NCBI GenBank assembly: GCA_951812775.1
Contig: OX638326.1
Location: 1,438,335-1,502,334, forward strand
Source of the DNA: an uncultured Alphaproteobacteria bacterium
GTDB lineage: Bacteria > Pseudomonadota > Alphaproteobacteria > MPNO01 > UBA2964
Reading direction: 5' to 3'
Length of the DNA: 64,000 nt
Made by a program: the position numbers and the translations under genes. Each line of letters starts with the position of its first letter. Position 1 is the first letter of the stretch. This document shows, in pieces, positions 1 through 8,538 of the stretch. The notes beneath the pieces are model-generated. The model did not search any database, was not told the DNA's origin, and saw only the letters and a list, made by a program, of their open reading frames with translations.

Positions 1-722
1 ATATCGGCATATTCTTTACCGCCCTCGGTGTGCGTTTATTGCAAGGCTATGGTCAGACTGAAAGCGCCCCGGTGATCAGCTGTAACCCGCCCTCCCATAA
101 TCGTATCGAAACCGTTGGCCAGATCATGGCTGATGTTGAGTGCAAGATCGCAGATGACGGTGAAATTATTGTCCGCGGTGAGCTGGTGATGCAGGGCTAT
201 TGGAACAATCCTGAGGCGACCGCCGACGCCATCAAGGATGGCTGGCTGCATACCGGTGATATTGGCGAGTTCGATGATGATGGCCATTTGCGTATCACCG
301 ACCGTAAGAAAGACATCATCGTCAATTCCGGCGGCGATAACATTGCACCACAACGTATCGAAGGGATGCTGACCGCCCAGCCGGAAATCGGTCAGGCAAT
401 GGTTTATGGCGATAAACGCCCCAACCTTGTCGCCCTCATTGTCCCGGATGCGGATTTTGCAGCCAGCTGGGCAACGGAACGGGGTCCCGACAGCACAGGG
501 CTTGACGATGTGATCGAACATCCCAACTTCAAACCTGTAATCAGTGAAGCCGTCGAGCGGGTCAGCAGTGACCTTTCAGTGATAGAGAAGGTTCGGCGCT
601 TTACGTTAACTGCGGAAGCCTTCACGATTGATAACGGGATGATGACACCAACACTCAAAATTCGGCGGCACATGATCCGCGAAAAATATGGCGAAACACT
701 GGAGGCCCTTTATGGACGCTAA
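1..722 (+). CDS. Acyl-CoA synthetase (AMP-binding), C-terminal part; 5' end outside window
   Basis: C-terminal half of an ANL-superfamily adenylate-forming enzyme; the frame is open from base 3, so the start lies upstream. Visible motifs are the A5 signature LLQGYGQTE near the start, the GWLHTGDIG motif (A7) and the hinge RKKDIIVNSGGDNI (A8). A C-terminal lysine region TPTLKIRRH would supply the catalytic Lys. The long-chain or FadD15-like type is the best match. It activates a carboxylic acid as acyl-AMP and then acyl-CoA in the cytoplasm. Its last 11 bases overlap the next gene's start, suggesting co-transcription with the BON lipoprotein and perhaps the SDR. Substrate cannot be deduced. 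Confidence 0.9.
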   Translation, partial: IGIFFTALGVRLLQGYGQTESAPVISCNPPSHNRIETVGQIMADVECKIADDGEIIVRGELVMQGYWNNPEATADAIKDGWLHTGDIGEFDDDGHLRITDRKKDIIVNSGGDNIAPQRIEGMLTAQPEIGQAMVYGDKRPNLVALIVPDADFAASWATERGPDSTGLDDVIEHPNFKPVISEAVERVSSDLSVIEKVRRFTLTAEAFTIDNGMMTPTLKIRRHMIREKYGETLEALYGR

Positions 723-1299
723 CGCAGACAACAATCCCACGACCCGCTTCAGGGCCTCGAAACTCGCGGCGGCATGTTTGATCATCGGTACGCTGGCACA
801 GGGGTGCGCAGTGGTCGAAGACCGACGGCTGGGTCAGGTCGCAACTGATGCGGAGATCCGGCTCGATATCAATAAGCGGGTTTTGAATGGTACAAATCAG
901 GACCTGTTTTTCGATCTCCAGACAAACGTTTATGAAGGTCGCGTCATGCTCACAGGCGCGGTGACGTTGCCAGAAAACCGCAACCGTATCGCGGCCATGG
1001 CAAAAGGCATCCCCGGTGTCCGCACGATCTATAACGACGTACAGGTTACTGGTGCCGGTGGTTTCAAGAACACGGCCAATGATGTCTGGATCAAGACCAA
1101 GATCAATTCACAGCTTCTTGCGGAGAATGGCGTCAACTCCGCAAACTACCAGACCCGGGTGGTGAATTCGGTTGTCTACATCATCGGTCGCGCTCTCTCA
1201 CGCCATGAATTTGGCAAAGTGCTCGCTATCGCCAAACGGACCAAACATGTCAGCAAGGTCGTCCATCACATCGTGATCCGACCGCTCACTCAGAAATAG
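712..1299 (+). CDS. BON-domain lipoprotein (DolP/OsmY-like)
   Basis: 195 aa. The start at 712 is preferred over an in-frame ATG at 688 because it puts a lipoprotein signal at the N-terminus: a hydrophobic run followed by lipobox LAQGC near residue 28. Two BON repeats follow, about residues 45-115 and 120-190, with the usual VxLxGxV pattern (EGRVMLTGAVTLPENR) and a second VVNSVVYIIGRALS copy. Dual-BON lipoproteins such as E. coli DolP act at the outer membrane and help envelope integrity. The overlap with the upstream ligase gene implies translational coupling. The stop is TAG, so TAG works as a normal terminator here. Confidence 0.87.
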   Translation: MDANADNNPTTRFRASKLAAACLIIGTLAQGCAVVEDRRLGQVATDAEIRLDINKRVLNGTNQDLFFDLQTNVYEGRVMLTGAVTLPENRNRIAAMAKGIPGVRTIYNDVQVTGAGGFKNTANDVWIKTKINSQLLAENGVNSANYQTRVVNSVVYIIGRALSRHEFGKVLAIAKRTKHVSKVVHHIVIRPLTQK

Positions 1300-1320
1300 A
1301 TACCAGAGAAGGAAACCATC

Positions 1321-2016
1321 ATGGCTGAAGGCGAAACCGCCCTTATTGTTGGCGTCGGCGCGGGGCTCAGCGCTTCGCTCGCACGGCGCTTCTCATCACA
1401 AGGCGTCAAGGTCGCCCTTGCGGCCCGAAATATCGACAAGCTCGGCGACCTCGTCGCTGAAACCGGCGCCAAGGCCTATGCCTGCGACGCCACGGACCCC
1501 GACGCTGTCGAAGGATTGTTCAGCGCGGTCACCAACGACCTCAGCGAACCGGATATCGTTGTCTATAACGCCTCGAACCGGGTGCGTGGTCCCATCACCG
1601 ACATTGACCCCGACGCTGTCCTCACGGCGATTAAGATCACCTGTTATGGCGGATTTCTTGTCGCCCAGCAGGCTGCCAAACAGATGGTCGCGCGTGGCAG
1701 TGGCGCGATCTTTTTTACCGGTGCTTCCGCCGGCGTGAAGGGCTATCCCAACTCAGCGACATTCGCGATGGGCAAGTTCGGGTTGCGCGGTCTGGCGCAA
1801 TCAATGGCCCGCGAGCTGCACCCGCAGAATGTCCATATCGCGCATTTCGTTATCGATGGCGGTATCAAACAGCCCGGCGACCCGCACACTGATCGTGGAC
1901 CCGACGGGCTGCTTGAGCCCGACAATATCGCCAACAGCTATTACAATTTTTGGCGTCAGCCGCGCGATAGCTGGGCCTGGGAACTGGAACTCCGCCCCTG
2001 GGTAGAGAAATTCTAG
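1321..2016 (+). CDS. SDR-family oxidoreductase with Phe in place of the catalytic Tyr
   Basis: 231 aa, a usual classical-SDR length. The Rossmann motif GVGAGLSASLARRF lies at residues ~11-24, and NAS (from YNASNR) is the usual NNAG-like position. The Ser is in FTGASAGVKG. The position of the catalytic Tyr in YxxxK is Phe (FAMGKFGLRGLAQSMARE). From memory, an SDR subfamily with F at this place and a downstream HxVIDGGI motif is common in proteobacteria, so this is probably a subfamily trait, not damage. It sits 21 nt after the BON lipoprotein gene. Substrate unknown. Confidence 0.85.
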   Translation: MAEGETALIVGVGAGLSASLARRFSSQGVKVALAARNIDKLGDLVAETGAKAYACDATDPDAVEGLFSAVTNDLSEPDIVVYNASNRVRGPITDIDPDAVLTAIKITCYGGFLVAQQAAKQMVARGSGAIFFTGASAGVKGYPNSATFAMGKFGLRGLAQSMARELHPQNVHIAHFVIDGGIKQPGDPHTDRGPDGLLEPDNIANSYYNFWRQPRDSWAWELELRPWVEKF

Positions 2017-2042
2017 GAATCGAGAAAAATACTGTTTCAAAA

Positions 2043-2063
2043 TAACCTTAACCAGGAAGGTTA
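2043..2063. terminator. Possible weak terminator hairpin after the SDR gene
   Basis: Seven-base inverted repeat TAACCTT/AAGGTTA with a 7-nt loop, 27 nt after the SDR stop. There is no good T-run, so this is only a candidate. Confidence 0.3.
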
Positions 2064-2140
2064 ATTGACGGGCAATCCAGCGATTGCTAAAAAGATGCCA
2101 TAATCAGCTAAAAACAATAAATATTAGTAGGTTATGGGTT

Positions 2141-3102
2141 ATGGGGCAGTCCACTAGCTTTTTAAAAACACCCGCATTTTCGAAGATTGCGGGGGTCAGC
2201 GCTTGCCTTGCGGTACTGGCAGGGGGGGGGGGGCTCCTGTCGGAACGGCTCAGGAATCGGTCATGTCTATTGGCGGCCATGACGGAGGATGCGGATCGAA
2301 TGGGGCTCCTGTCGGAACGGCTCAGGAATCGGTCATGTCTACTCTTAAACCTAAGGATTTATTGCAAGCGGCCCAGTCGGGCGATGGCACCCAGGCATTG
2401 GCAAGCGGCCTGTTTCTCGCTCCGCTCTATGAGCGCGCCGAAAGCAACGACTTGATTTTTACGCAAGGCAGTGTTTCCCGATTTGATCGCCGAACGACAA
2501 CGAATATCGGGTTGGGATATCGGCGGCTGGTTTTTGATGAAAAGCTTCTGCTGGGTGTGAATAGTTTCTTTGACTATGAATGGCCCTATAACCATAGCCG
2601 GGTCAGTGTTGGTGCAGAAATTCGGACAACCGTTGGTGAAATTAACTTCAACTATTACTGGGGTATGAGTGGATGGAAAGTTGGCGCCAACGGTTTTGAG
2701 GAACGCGCCTTAGACGGTTATGACATCGAGCTTGGCGTCCCATTGCCTTATATGCCGCGTACCAGGCTATACGGGAAAGTCCTGGAATGGACGGCTCAGA
2801 CGGGGGACTTCAGTGAGAAAGGCATTAGCTATTCCTTTGAAGGCGAGTTCTATAATGGAATTTTCCTTGAAATTGGCCGCCGACATTTTGAAGAGTCCAA
2901 CAACGAAAATTTTGTTGCAGTCCGCGTAAATCTGATCGATCTGATTTTTGGGCCAAAACACAAGAAGCCCTTCTTTGCAAAACAGCCATATCAGCTCGCG
3001 AGTATGGTAAATCATAAATACGATAAAGTTCGCCGAGAGAACCTGATCCGCAAAGAACGGCGTGTCCTGGGTAACTTTTCTGTAACTGCCAGTGGATTCT
3101 AG
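2141..3102 (+). CDS. Inverse autotransporter (intimin/invasin-type) beta-barrel protein, frame broken at a 12-G tract
   Basis: ATG at 2141 gives a signal-like N-terminus (MGQSTSFLKTPAFSKIAG, then ACLAVLA), which runs into 12 G at 2222-2233. The rest of the protein, from GAPVGTAQ to the TAG at 3102, is in another frame. A tract of 13 or 10 G would join them into one ~320-residue protein. The body matches the inverse-autotransporter barrel domain: NIGLGYRRLV, LLGVNSFFDYEW, NHSRVSVGAEIRT, then LDGYDIELGVPLPYMPRTRLYG. There is no passenger domain after the barrel, so it is a barrel-only protein. A secreted protein follows 11 nt downstream. Phase variation by G-tract slippage or a sequencing indel are the alternatives. 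Confidence 0.75.
2222..2233. repeat. 12-bp poly-G tract inside the barrel-protein gene
   Basis: Uninterrupted G12 directly after the signal peptide codons. The current length puts the barrel out of frame. G10 or G13 would restore it. Confidence 0.9.
2230..2340 (+). repeat. 39-bp direct repeat, two copies 72 bp apart
   Basis: Copies at 2230-2268 and 2302-2340 are identical and offset by 72 bp, a multiple of three. They encode two copies of GAPVGTAQESVMS in the linker between signal peptide and barrel. Confidence 0.85.
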
Positions 3103-3113
3103 GAGCTGAACCG

Positions 3114-3944
3114 GTGCGAATAGCTGCGATCATATTTTTATTGTTTGCCGGATATTTTTCTCTCCCACCAGCCTTGGCGCAGAACCTGCCTTCCTGCACG
3201 GTGACCGGCACAACAACCACGTTTCCAACGGGCACCGCCTGTTGGGGCCAACCCGATTTCTATCAAATTCGGATTTATGAACTGGGACTTTGCTCTTCTC
3301 CGCCAACAGCCCCCACTGCAGCAAGCTCGCCAGGCCTCTCAGCCTGTACGACGATTTTCTCGAGTTCTGGAGGATCGCTGGTTAATGTCACCCCGACCAC
3401 GACCTCTCCCCTTTCCGGTTCGTTCACGCGTCCACCGAATGGCAGTTACACGCACGGATACATTCGAATGGACGCCTCGTTCGACATTCAGGCTGTAGTC
3501 GACTTTGGCGTCGCCATTACGGGGGACGCGGGTGGCAATGGCCAGTTCTGCGCAACAATTACCGGCTCGACCTCGGGCGGGACCTCAGCAACATGCGCCG
3601 ACGTCGCCCCAGCTGCCGGAACGCTTCAAATTCCCTTGACCGATTTCGATGGCGGCGCCGGGTTTTCCGCCTCGGCCACAGCAACCTCGACAACGGGTAG
3701 CGGCACCTCCACGGTCGAAGGGTTTCTGATGACCGCTGCCGACCAGCTCGCCACTTCAGCAGCAGGCGTGCAAAGGCTCTTTGGTATCCAGACCTTTGGA
3801 ACACCAGTGTCGATAACAAACTCAACAACTGGCATGGATATCAGCTTCCGCGTGACGACAGGCATGACACTTATCGGAAATGTCGGCCCAACACTCTCTA
3901 TCGAAAGCGGGCCCTTCGTCATCGATATGACGCCACTACCCTAA
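3114..3944 (+). CDS. Secreted Ser/Thr-rich hypothetical protein
   Basis: 276 aa, family not recognised. GTG start, preceded by AGGAG at 3101-3105. The N-terminus is a classical signal peptide ending in PPALAQ. The mature part is rich in Ser, Thr, Gly and Ala, with Cys pairs (CTVTG/CWGQ, CSSPP/CTTIF, CATITG/CADVAP) that could form disulphides. No membrane segment or sorting signal is seen at the C-terminus (FVIDMTPLP). It starts 11 nt after the inverse-autotransporter barrel gene, so the two are probably one operon and it may be a surface partner of the barrel. It overlaps the convergent GST gene by 9 nt. Confidence 0.7.
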   Translation: MRIAAIIFLLFAGYFSLPPALAQNLPSCTVTGTTTTFPTGTACWGQPDFYQIRIYELGLCSSPPTAPTAASSPGLSACTTIFSSSGGSLVNVTPTTTSPLSGSFTRPPNGSYTHGYIRMDASFDIQAVVDFGVAITGDAGGNGQFCATITGSTSGGTSATCADVAPAAGTLQIPLTDFDGGAGFSASATATSTTGSGTSTVEGFLMTAADQLATSAAGVQRLFGIQTFGTPVSITNSTTGMDISFRVTTGMTLIGNVGPTLSIESGPFVIDMTPLP

Positions 3945-4589
3945 CGAGTTCCCAAACAGCACGACATCATCTCCCGGTTTCCATGCGGCGTATTTTTTCA
4001 TCACCGACAGAAACAATTCGCCCTCAATATGACGGTTAAACCACCCCTGCAATAACGGGTACGGCGTATCGTCGAACCACGCCTTATCGACGAAGGCGAA
4101 TTGCCGGACAAACGGAAACACCGCGATATCAGCGAAGGTCGTGCGCAGCGCGCTGAGCCCCTTCCCGTCATGGGCAGCCAGTCGGGTTTCCAGTTCCGCC
4201 AAAAATTTCTCGCCCTGTTCCCGGTAATAGCTTTGCGGATGTTCGGGGAACCGGACGTGGTATTTATAATGGTCCAGACTGTCCTTGAATTCTCCGTCCA
4301 GCCGACTGAGCAACGCCTCAAGATCGCCCGCCGCCTCAAGCCAGCCATCAGGATCATTAGCCGCGAGTGCCCAGCGCATCACATCAAGGCTTTCATCCAC
4401 CACGGTGCCATCCTGCAGCTGCAAGACCGGAACCGTGCCTTTGGGTGATAATTCGATCATTGAAGGCGGCTTGTCGCGCAGCACGACCTCGCGCAATTCA
4501 CACACTGTGCCGGACTGCATGACTGCCATCCGCGCCCGCATGGCATAAGGACAGCGCCGAAAGGAATAGAGAATGGGATAAGAAGTCAT
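3936..4589 (-). CDS. Glutathione S-transferase family protein
   Basis: 217 aa. The N-terminal thioredoxin fold carries the glutaredoxin-like motif RRCPYAMRAR at residues 12-21, as in the GrxB/GST-omega-like group. The cis-proline region is GTVPVLQLQDGTVVDES. The helical C-terminal domain follows (SYYREQGEKFLAELETRL). It likely handles glutathione-dependent thiol or disulphide chemistry in the cytoplasm. It is 6 nt downstream of trhO on the same strand, so the two may be co-transcribed. Confidence 0.85.
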   Translation of the reverse strand: MTSYPILYSFRRCPYAMRARMAVMQSGTVCELREVVLRDKPPSMIELSPKGTVPVLQLQDGTVVDESLDVMRWALAANDPDGWLEAAGDLEALLSRLDGEFKDSLDHYKYHVRFPEHPQSYYREQGEKFLAELETRLAAHDGKGLSALRTTFADIAVFPFVRQFAFVDKAWFDDTPYPLLQGWFNRHIEGELFLSVMKKYAAWKPGDDVVLFGNSLG

Positions 4590-4595
4590 CGCGGT

Positions 4596-5513
4596 TCAGC
4601 CATCCTGAACGTCACGGCCTTTGGCCATGTCGATTTGCCGCTGGCGTTCCTTTAACCCTGCAATCTTTTGATCACTGTGTTTGCCATGGCAATGCGGACA
4701 TGACACCCCAACTTCATAGAGCGGCGACTCCCGATCACTCTCCGAGAGCGGCCGGCGACAGGCATAACATTGCGCGTAAGAGCCCGGCGCGAGGTTTTCA
4801 TCAACCGCTACCCGGTCATCAAACACGAAACACTCACCGCGCCACAGGCTTTCCTCCTTATCAACCGTCTCAAGATATTTCAGGATGCCGCCATTGGGAT
4901 GGTAGACCTCTTCAAAGCCCTGCTTCATCAGATAGTTGGTGGCTTTCTCACAGCGAATGCCACCAGTACAAAACATCGCGACTTTGCGGTGCTTTTGCGG
5001 ATCAAGATTCTCATCCACAAATTTCGGAAATTCGCGAAACGTCTCGGTGTTCGGCAGCATGGCGTTTTCAAATGTGCCGATATCGCATTCATACGCGTTG
5101 CGCGTATCGATCGTTAGCACCTCAGGGTCCTTCACCAATTCATTCCAGCGTTTCGCATCAACCCGCTCACCACAGAGTTCGCCGGGATCAGTATCCGGCA
5201 CCCCCATCGTGACAATCTCGCGCTTGAGCCGGACCTTCATCCGGCGGAACGGCGGCTTCGCGGTATAGGATTCCTTATAGCGCAACGTCTTAAAACGCGG
5301 GTCCGCGCGCAGATAGGTGAGCAGATTATCAATGCCCTGTCGTGGCCCGGCGATAGTACCGTTCAGCCCTTCGCGCGCCAGCAGGATTGTGCCCATGAGA
5401 TTGTTCTCGAGACAAATATCGAGCAGCGGCGGCTTCATCTCCTCGAAATCATCGAGTCCGACAAAGTGGTACATCGCCACCACGACAAACTGATTTTCTG
5501 GCTGAGCGCTCAT
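4596..5513 (-). CDS. trhO: tRNA uridine(34) hydroxylase TrhO (rhodanese domain)
   Basis: 305 aa, the usual length of the YceA/UPF0176 family. The N-terminal acylphosphatase-like part includes GLNGTIAGP. The rhodanese domain contains TIDTRNAYECDIGTF and the active loop CTGGIRCEKA, whose first Cys is the catalytic one. A C-terminal Cys-rich tail (CYACRRPL, CPHCHGKH) is typical of many members. The family makes 5-hydroxyuridine at the tRNA wobble position using O2 and prephenate-linked chemistry. The GST gene follows closely. Confidence 0.9.
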   Translation of the reverse strand: MSAQPENQFVVVAMYHFVGLDDFEEMKPPLLDICLENNLMGTILLAREGLNGTIAGPRQGIDNLLTYLRADPRFKTLRYKESYTAKPPFRRMKVRLKREIVTMGVPDTDPGELCGERVDAKRWNELVKDPEVLTIDTRNAYECDIGTFENAMLPNTETFREFPKFVDENLDPQKHRKVAMFCTGGIRCEKATNYLMKQGFEEVYHPNGGILKYLETVDKEESLWRGECFVFDDRVAVDENLAPGSYAQCYACRRPLSESDRESPLYEVGVSCPHCHGKHSDQKIAGLKERQRQIDMAKGRDVQDG

Positions 5514-5609
5514 TGTTCCAATATGTCAGATACGCAAGCTGCGCGACCCTCTTTTGCGTTCGACGCCAAACCACGTTGAGGCATCAAGCGACGCCCCCAT
5601 CCAGCGATT

Positions 5610-6395
5610 TTACTTCTTGAGAGGCGGCTGCTTCCGAGTGAAGACGAGCTCATGATCCGTTGAGGCGCTCGCATCAAGGGAATAGCCATCGGCATTAAAA
5701 TCCTTAAGACCCTCGGCCTGATCCACGCGGTTTTCCATGATCCAGCGCACCATGCTACCACGAGCATGTTTGGCGTAATACATCAGCGAGCGGGATTTGC
5801 CATCCTTCACATTCAGGAACTTCGCGCCGATCACCGTCCGGCCCAGCGCTTTGGCATCCACCGCCTTGAAATATTCATTTGAGGCCAGATTGACCACGGT
5901 CTTGTCGGCATGACCACCAAGGTCCTTGTTCAGCCGATCCGCGATGCGGTCACCCCAGAATTCATAAAGAGATTTGCCCCGGCCATTCGCCATTTTAGTG
6001 CCCATCTCAAGGCGATAAGGCTGGATCGCATCCATCGGTCGCAACACACCATAAAGCCCAGACAGGATACGCAGATGATCCTGCGCGTAAGTGAGCGTGT
6101 CGTCGGACAGGCTGTCCGCTTCCAGCCCCCAATAAACGTCGCCGTCAAAGGCAAGCCCGGCGGGCTTGGCGGAATTGCTTTTATTGTCGAGGTTGAAAGC
6201 CTGAAAGCGCTCGAAATTCATGGTCGCAAGATTGTTGCTGATATGCATCAGACGTTTCAGGTCATCCGCCGACTGGGCTTTGGCAACAGTCGCGATCTCT
6301 CTGGTATCCTCGCGCTGGCGCGGCTTTGTGACCGGAACCCGCGTTTCGGTGGGGTCCATATTCAATTTTTTGGCCGGGGAGAGTAGTGTCAGCAT
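5610..6395 (-). CDS. yaaA: Peroxide-stress protein YaaA (DUF328)
   Basis: 261 aa, close to the ~258 of E. coli YaaA. Family hallmarks are LLSPAKKLN at the N-terminus, FDGDVYWGLEA, RILSGLYGVLRPMDAIQPYRLEMGT, VVNLASNEYFKAV and MYYAKHARG. YaaA binds DNA and lowers intracellular free iron under peroxide stress. It is read toward trhO with a 96-bp gap, so it may share that transcript. Confidence 0.92.
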   Translation of the reverse strand: MLTLLSPAKKLNMDPTETRVPVTKPRQREDTREIATVAKAQSADDLKRLMHISNNLATMNFERFQAFNLDNKSNSAKPAGLAFDGDVYWGLEADSLSDDTLTYAQDHLRILSGLYGVLRPMDAIQPYRLEMGTKMANGRGKSLYEFWGDRIADRLNKDLGGHADKTVVNLASNEYFKAVDAKALGRTVIGAKFLNVKDGKSRSLMYYAKHARGSMVRWIMENRVDQAEGLKDFNADGYSLDASASTDHELVFTRKQPPLKK

Positions 6396-6644
6396 GATGA
6401 TCCTTTCCTCCTAACATCAACCCGGACAATCCAGGTTTGTATGCGTGGGTCTGAGACCAGATTAACCTAAATCGTTATCACAGAAATTCAAGCCACTTGA
6501 TTCGATTAGCACCCGGATCTTTCGAATATCCGAATATTCTCGCTCAACAAGATTTAGACATAATATGGACGATCGATCCTCAGTGGACTTGCCCTGCTAC
6601 CGTCCATAAAATTTCGTCCGAACAAAGCGGGGAAAAATAATTCA

Positions 6645-7268
6645 ATGCCACGTGACAGCGAAGAACAGCGAACCAAAGGCCTACTCGACAGGGCCGAAAT
6701 TTTCTATCTCGTGCGCTTTGAAAGCCTGTGCCGGGACAACCGGGATTGGGAGGGGCTGACGAGGTCTTATGTCCCGGGCTCACCGGTGCGAACCACCTAG
6801 TTAGACGGCATCATCGAGGATTTTACCGAAGCGCTGAAAGCAAAAACTGCGGCGGGTGGCGTTGCCCGCCATCGGACCTTCCCCGCGAAGCTTCACCAGA
6901 AGGGTGACCGCGACATTTGCGAGAGCCCGGCCAACATCACCGAGCGGCTCACGCTGGACGGCGTCGAGCTGGATGTCAGCGCCCATGTCAGATTTCACTC
7001 GCGCCTCGTCCTCACCGATGTCGGATGGCGCCTCAACAGCTTTGAGGCCATCTACGAAAAGGACAACATCCAGCCCGTGAACCCAACCGACTCCCTGCCG
7101 ATAGACTGGGAAGTCGTAATTGCCATGCGGCCGTCATACCGCTTTTTCGGTTTCTGCGAGGCCAAGCGCAATTATGACGTGAGCCAGAACCTGCTCGGCG
7201 ATGACCGCCCCGATGAGCTGGATACGTTTTACCTCGCCGAACGACATTGGGTCGCAACCGGAGAGTGA
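6645..7268 (+). pseudogene. SnoaL-like/ring-hydroxylating dioxygenase beta-type protein with an internal TAG
   Basis: The frame runs from ATG 6645 to TGA 7266-7268 (207 codons) with one in-frame TAG at 6798-6800, after ...GSPVRTT and before LDGIIEDF. The N-terminal part (GLLDRAEIFYLVRFESLCRDNRDWEGLTRSY) and the remainder (GGVARHRTF, GWRLNSFEAIYEKD) look like a cystatin/NTF2-fold SnoaL protein. W (TGG) or Q (CAG) would fit at the stop. The 250 bp upstream hold nothing I can identify. Confidence 0.7.
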
Positions 7269-7290
7269 CGCCCGGTCAGAGCGAGACGCC

Positions 7291-8412
7291 TCATCCAGCG
7301 GATTGTAACGGCGGTGTTTTGAGACCGAGGTTTCTCAAACGGGGGATGACTTCTTCGGTGATCAGCGGCAATTCATCGACATAGTTGACCAGAGAGAACG
7401 CGATCCCCGAAAGCCCGGCACCGTGCATCCTGGCGAATTTTTCGGTGACATCATCGGGTGAGCCAATAATCGGGTAGCCGACATTCTTCGGCGGTAATTG
7501 CCGCACATATTCATCATAGTCCGGCGTGTTGGCGCGGGTGATGTTCTTAAGTTCAAGAACACCTTCGATGGCTTCAAAATCAACGCCCTCGGTGGTGAGG
7601 TAATGGAAATACTCTTCTGCTTCCTTGCGGGTCGGGCGGCAAACGACATGGCCTTGCGTATAGACATTGGCTTCGCGGCCGAGCGCCTTTGCATCGGCTT
7701 TGAATTTGGCGACAAACTCGGCGGATTTTTTAACATCGGCCTCGCGAAAATTCGTGAAAAAAGCGTGACAATGCCGCAGGGCAAAAGCCCGCCCGATCGG
7801 CGACTGGCCTGCATTGATAATCAAAGGTGACGAGTCGCCATGGAGTTTTGGTTTGGCGACAACATTCTTTAAATGCAGATACTCTTCGTCAAAATCAAAG
7901 GGTTCTTCTTCATTCCACATCTTCTTGATGACCGAGATCCATTCCTCGGCATATTCGTAACGATCACCATGTTCGCGCTGCTGGATGCCGGACATCTGAA
8001 ACTCCGGTTCATTCCAGCCGACAACAATGTTCAGTCCAAAGCGCCCGTGCCCGACATGATCGGCTGTCACGATTTGCTTGGCGACGACCATCGGGTTGAA
8101 AAGCGGCGCATGCACCGTGCCAAAAACAGTGATGTTTTTTGTATGGGCGAGTAGCCCGGTCGCCCAGGTTATGGTCTCAAAGGTTGTCCCCTGAAAATCG
8201 GTCTCACCGCCATAGCCCTTCCAGCGACCGATCGGCAGGATGAAATCCATGCCACCTTCATCCGCCAGCTTCGCCATTTTCTCGCAGCTATCCCAATCGG
8301 CCAGCCAACGCTCCGGCAGCTTGTTGATAGCGCGCCCCGATGAACAATTGGCGCCAAAAAGCCCCAGCTTAAAGGGGTTGTCGTTATACATCTGGCAGCG
8401 ATCAGCACTCAT
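7291..8412 (-). CDS. LLM-class flavin-dependent monooxygenase
   Basis: 373 aa. It has the bacterial-luciferase/SsuD/RutA type pattern: KLGLFGANCSSGRA, EGGMDFILPIGRWKGYGG, VTADHVGHGRFGLNIVVGW, and EFQMSGIQQREHGDRYEYAEEWISVIKKMW. The C-terminal part contains VGYPIIGSPDDVTEKF. Such enzymes use FMNH2 and O2 and commonly oxidise sulphonates, sulphones or pyrimidines. This one resembles the SfnG/RutA group, but the substrate is not clear. It lies downstream of the MFS gene on the same strand with a 126-bp gap, which may point to uptake plus oxidation of one compound. Confidence 0.85.
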   Translation of the reverse strand: MSADRCQMYNDNPFKLGLFGANCSSGRAINKLPERWLADWDSCEKMAKLADEGGMDFILPIGRWKGYGGETDFQGTTFETITWATGLLAHTKNITVFGTVHAPLFNPMVVAKQIVTADHVGHGRFGLNIVVGWNEPEFQMSGIQQREHGDRYEYAEEWISVIKKMWNEEEPFDFDEEYLHLKNVVAKPKLHGDSSPLIINAGQSPIGRAFALRHCHAFFTNFREADVKKSAEFVAKFKADAKALGREANVYTQGHVVCRPTRKEAEEYFHYLTTEGVDFEAIEGVLELKNITRANTPDYDEYVRQLPPKNVGYPIIGSPDDVTEKFARMHGAGLSGIAFSLVNYVDELPLITEEVIPRLRNLGLKTPPLQSAG

Positions 8413-8538
8413 CGATTTTTTCCAGCAAAAACAGGGTGATACCAGGAAATATCATATAGATGATATTCGGCAATCAAGCATCCTACATAAAGAGTTTAAG
8501 GCGACAAAACCAGCGATCTTTGCAGCCCGAATATGCTC

